Source: Nitrososphaerota archaeon
GTDB taxonomy: Archaea > Thermoproteota > Nitrososphaeria > Nitrososphaerales > Nitrososphaeraceae
Direction: 5' to 3'
Length of the DNA: 7,083 nucleotides
Assembly (NCBI GenBank): GCA_005877345.1
Contig: VBPR01000197.1
Coordinates: 1 to 7,083, forward strand
The position numbers and the translations under genes were made by a program. Numbering within the stretch: the stretch's first letter is position 1; each line of letters opens with the position of its first letter. Below the pieces are notes generated by a model. That model did not search any database and had not been told where the DNA came from. It saw nothing but the letters and a program-made list of their open reading frames with translations. Positions 5,735 through 7,083 of the stretch are shown piece by piece.

Positions 5735-5763
5735 TTCAGATAGCAAGTTTTTAACTTAAATTA

Positions 5764-5773
5764 AAGTATAAAC
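5764..5773 (+). promoter_or_regulatory. TATA-like box for the repeat-protein gene
   Basis: AAGTATAAAC is centred about 35 nt before ATG 5804, predicting transcription start near 5794 and a leader of about 10 nt. The ATG has no Shine-Dalgarno site. On the opposite strand no convincing TATA-like box was found for the patatin gene; only weak AT runs exist near 5620-5665. Confidence 0.45.
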
Positions 5774-5803
5774 TATTAAAACAATGTTGTCCAAGTAGTT
5801 TTG

Positions 5804-6151
5804 ATGAAAAAAGAACTCTTTATTGGAACCGTAACTTTCGTGTTAATATTTGCATTGATTTATGCGTCGGTGGCTAATGCTCAAAATGCGACGACTAAAG
5901 CTTCAAACGCGATGGGAAACGCTAGTGCAAAGGCAAATCAGACTGCAGGAAATGCTAGTGCAAAGGCAAATCAGACTGCAGGAAATGCTAGTGCAAAGGC
6001 AAATCAGACTGCATCAGAACTAGGAAAGAATGCTAGTCAAGTAGGAGGGCAAATCCTAAATAAGACTGAAGATGTAGGCAAGAAAATAGCTGGCGGTCTC
6101 GGAAGTTTACTTGGTAACGCAAGTGAAAAACTCAAGCAAGGTTCAAAGTAG
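5804..6151 (+). CDS. Small exported protein with 11-residue tandem repeats and many N-glycosylation sequons
   Basis: The protein has 115 residues from ATG 5804 (a TTG just before it is not needed). Seen: a Sec signal peptide with K2-K3, a hydrophobic core at about 6-20 and A-N-A before Q27, so cleavage is probable after Ala26. The mature 89 residues have no cysteine, no aromatic residue and no proline. They contain three consecutive copies of G-N-A-S-A-K-A-N-Q-T-A (38-70), then a related helical tail with Gly-rich IAGGLGSLLG (95-104) and a Lys-rich end. Ten N-x-S/T sequons are present: N28, N39, N45, N50, N56, N61, N67, N76, N86 and N104. The composition (Ala, Asn, Lys, Gly, Gln, Thr) and the 11-residue period resemble the hydrophilic helical repeats of group 3 LEA-like proteins, which protect against desiccation or stress. 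That is analogy, not demonstrated homology. A heavily glycosylated surface or secreted protein is the alternative reading, and the two are compatible. I do not recognise a named family. Confidence 0.72.
   Translation: MKKELFIGTVTFVLIFALIYASVANAQNATTKASNAMGNASAKANQTAGNASAKANQTAGNASAKANQTASELGKNASQVGGQILNKTEDVGKKIAGGLGSLLGNASEKLKQGSK
5915..6013 (+). repeat. Three tandem 33-bp repeats inside the exported-protein gene
   Basis: The units are 5915-5947, 5948-5980 and 5981-6013, each starting GGAAA and ending CAGACTGCA. Units 2 and 3 are identical and unit 1 differs at one silent base (AAC versus AAT, position 5920). Identity this high at synonymous sites indicates recent duplication, so copy number may vary between strains. 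The period is a multiple of three, so changes in copy number keep the frame. Confidence 0.95.
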
Positions 6152-6164
6152 AACATTCACAAAA

Positions 6165-6175
6165 TCTTTTTTTTA
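6165..6175 (+). terminator. T-tract transcription end after the repeat-protein gene
   Basis: Eight consecutive T (6167-6174) start 16 nt after the TAG. No hairpin precedes it, as is usual for archaeal T-tract termination. Confidence 0.55.
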
Positions 6176-6410
6176 TGTTATAATGGATTATAAACTAATT
6201 TATATAATTTATACTTAAGCGTACATTTAAGGGACTTGAAGCATATACAAAGAGATATTATTAATTTTGGTATATCAATATAATTTACATTTAAATTTAG
6301 ATTCAAGCATGCGGCAATATACGACCTTTTTCAATACAATTCCTCAAATATATAATGATAAAAAAATTTAATTTCAACTCTATTAAATGGTGTTGATTAA
6401 TTATATTATT
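6176..6410. other. AT-rich spacer without a recognised gene
   Basis: The ~290 nt between the repeat-protein gene and the lipid-kinase gene carry no reading frame I can support on either strand. They hold several TATA-like runs (around 6200-6212 and 6270-6290) and a small inverted repeat, CTTAA (6214-6218) with TTAAG (6227-6231). The TATA-like run at 6200-6212 could drive a short RNA, but no tRNA-like or conserved RNA structure is visible. Confidence 0.4.
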
Positions 6411-6420
6411 ACATATATAT
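6411..6420 (+). promoter_or_regulatory. TATA-like box for the lipid-kinase gene
   Basis: ACATATATAT is centred about 29 nt before ATG 6445, predicting transcription start within a few bases of the ATG, so a leaderless mRNA. This supports 6445 as the true start. Confidence 0.5.
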
Positions 6421-6444
6421 TGTTTTTTGGACTGATTAGTTTGA

Positions 6445-7083
6445 ATGAAAAATTCTAAAAATAAGCTTTCAAATCTCAATAAGACTGTAAGCAATTTGAA
6501 TAGAATAAACATAAATGATTTGAATATACTATTAAATCCAAATGCTCAAGGAGGTAACACTGGAAAAAGCTGGGTCGAAACCTATAATAAAGTTAAGGAT
6601 TTTCTACCCAAAGCTCATAGAATCATTTTTACGAAAAAAGCCAATGATGGGATATTGATAACACGTAAGTTACTTAGAAAGGGATATAAGAATATTGTTG
6701 CTATCGGTGGGGATGGTACTATTAATGAAGTAGCAAATGGTTTTTTTAATATTAAGTCTCAAAACATTGATAATGGCAAATTTAAGATTGATTCTAAACT
6801 AAAACCAATTAATCCAAAAGGTATTATGTACGTTATCCCCTCTGGCAGTCGAAATGTATTAGCTAGGTCTCTTGAGCTAAAACATCAAGGAGCCGAATCT
6901 CTAATGCGTATTCGACATATGAAGAGACGTAAGATGGATGTAATAGTAGCTACTATAACCGATAAAGAAACTCCATCATTAACTCATAATAGAATTCTAC
7001 TAAATGCAGCAGAAATTGGTGTCGGAGCTGAAATTATTGATAGATCTAAAAAAGTAAGAGGAAAAGTAAAAAATCGCCTTGTA
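6445..7083 (+). CDS. Diacylglycerol kinase / LCB5-type lipid kinase, N-terminal part (3' end outside window)
   Basis: The frame is open from ATG 6445 to the last base, giving 213 residues with no stop. Seen: N-I-L-L-N-P-N-A-Q-G-G (27-37), the first strand and N-P-x-A/S-G loop; I-F-T-K-K-A-N-D (61-68); I-V-A-I-G-G-D-G-T-I-N-E-V-A-N-G (84-99), the nucleotide-binding GGDGT motif at 88-92; Y-V-I-P-S-G-S-R-N-V-L-A-R-S-L (129-143), the second conserved loop (usually PxGTxNDxAR); and N-A-A-E-I-G-V-G-A-E-I (187-197), opening the C-terminal beta domain. These define the DAGK catalytic family, which phosphorylates diacylglycerol, sphingoid bases or related lipids with ATP. In archaea the acceptor may be an ether-type lipid (inference). 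About 25 residues separate GGDGTINEVANG from the next strand, longer than usual and polar. The first ~25 residues are Asn/Lys-rich and precede the conserved domain. About one third to one half of the protein is missing. Confidence 0.9.
   Translation, partial: MKNSKNKLSNLNKTVSNLNRININDLNILLNPNAQGGNTGKSWVETYNKVKDFLPKAHRIIFTKKANDGILITRKLLRKGYKNIVAIGGDGTINEVANGFFNIKSQNIDNGKFKIDSKLKPINPKGIMYVIPSGSRNVLARSLELKHQGAESLMRIRHMKRRKMDVIVATITDKETPSLTHNRILLNAAEIGVGAEIIDRSKKVRGKVKNRLV

Noticed and set aside
5915..6013. Possible CRISPR-like array because of three 33-bp repeats
   Set aside because: The repeats are directly adjacent with no spacers, are in frame, and encode an 11-residue protein repeat.
6200..6300. 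Possible small RNA in the AT-rich spacer, from TATA-like runs and a CTTAA/TTAAG dyad
   Set aside because: The stem is only 5 bp with no G+C-rich structured body, so there is not enough to call an RNA gene.
6303..6512. Leftward 69-residue frame at the start of the lipid-kinase gene
   Set aside because: It overlaps the TATA-like box and N-terminal codons of the kinase gene and has the low-complexity Phe/Leu/Ile content expected of antisense AT-rich DNA.

Overview
The window reads as an AT-rich archaeal chromosome segment, most likely from an ammonia-oxidising thaumarchaeon of the Nitrososphaerales (Nitrosocosmicus/Nitrososphaera-like). The lineage is an inference. It rests on TATA-like boxes about 25-35 nt before start codons, nearly leaderless genes without clear Shine-Dalgarno sites, T-tract gene ends, a short protein with one C2H2 zinc finger, and a small exported protein crowded with N-glycosylation sequons. 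I see no rRNA, tRNA, CRISPR array, transposase or integrase.

Layout: (1) 1-483 (+) is the C-terminal part of a calcineurin-like metallophosphoesterase whose start lies outside the window. (2) 639-1895 (-) is an apparent operon, transcribed right to left: an ArsR-type winged-helix regulator, an SRPBCC/AHSA1 protein overlapping it by 4 nt, then a YjbQ/UPF0047 protein after a 79-nt gap. (3) 1968-2441 (+) is a divergent PhnB-like VOC protein. The 72-nt spacer between it and the regulator holds a 26-bp near-perfect palindrome beside a shared TATA-like element, which suggests an autoregulated divergent locus. (4) 2659-3021 (+) is the zinc-finger protein. (5) 3083-4306 (+) is a membrane-anchored extracytoplasmic protein whose strand pattern suggests a TIM barrel. 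(6) 4424-5608 (-) is a patatin-like hydrolase, convergent with the previous gene across a hairpin-rich spacer. (7) 5804-6151 (+) is an exported protein with three 33-bp (11-residue) tandem repeats. (8) 6445 to the window end (+) is the N-terminal part of a diacylglycerol kinase-like lipid kinase.

The clearest functional unit is the ArsR/SRPBCC/VOC locus with its candidate operator; YjbQ may be co-transcribed. The right half leans towards envelope and lipid biology (membrane-anchored barrel, patatin hydrolase, exported sequon-rich repeat protein, lipid kinase), but nothing in the sequence shows these genes act together. The least described items are the 11-residue-repeat protein, the membrane-anchored barrel and the zinc-finger protein with its conserved-looking alpha/beta N-terminal domain.
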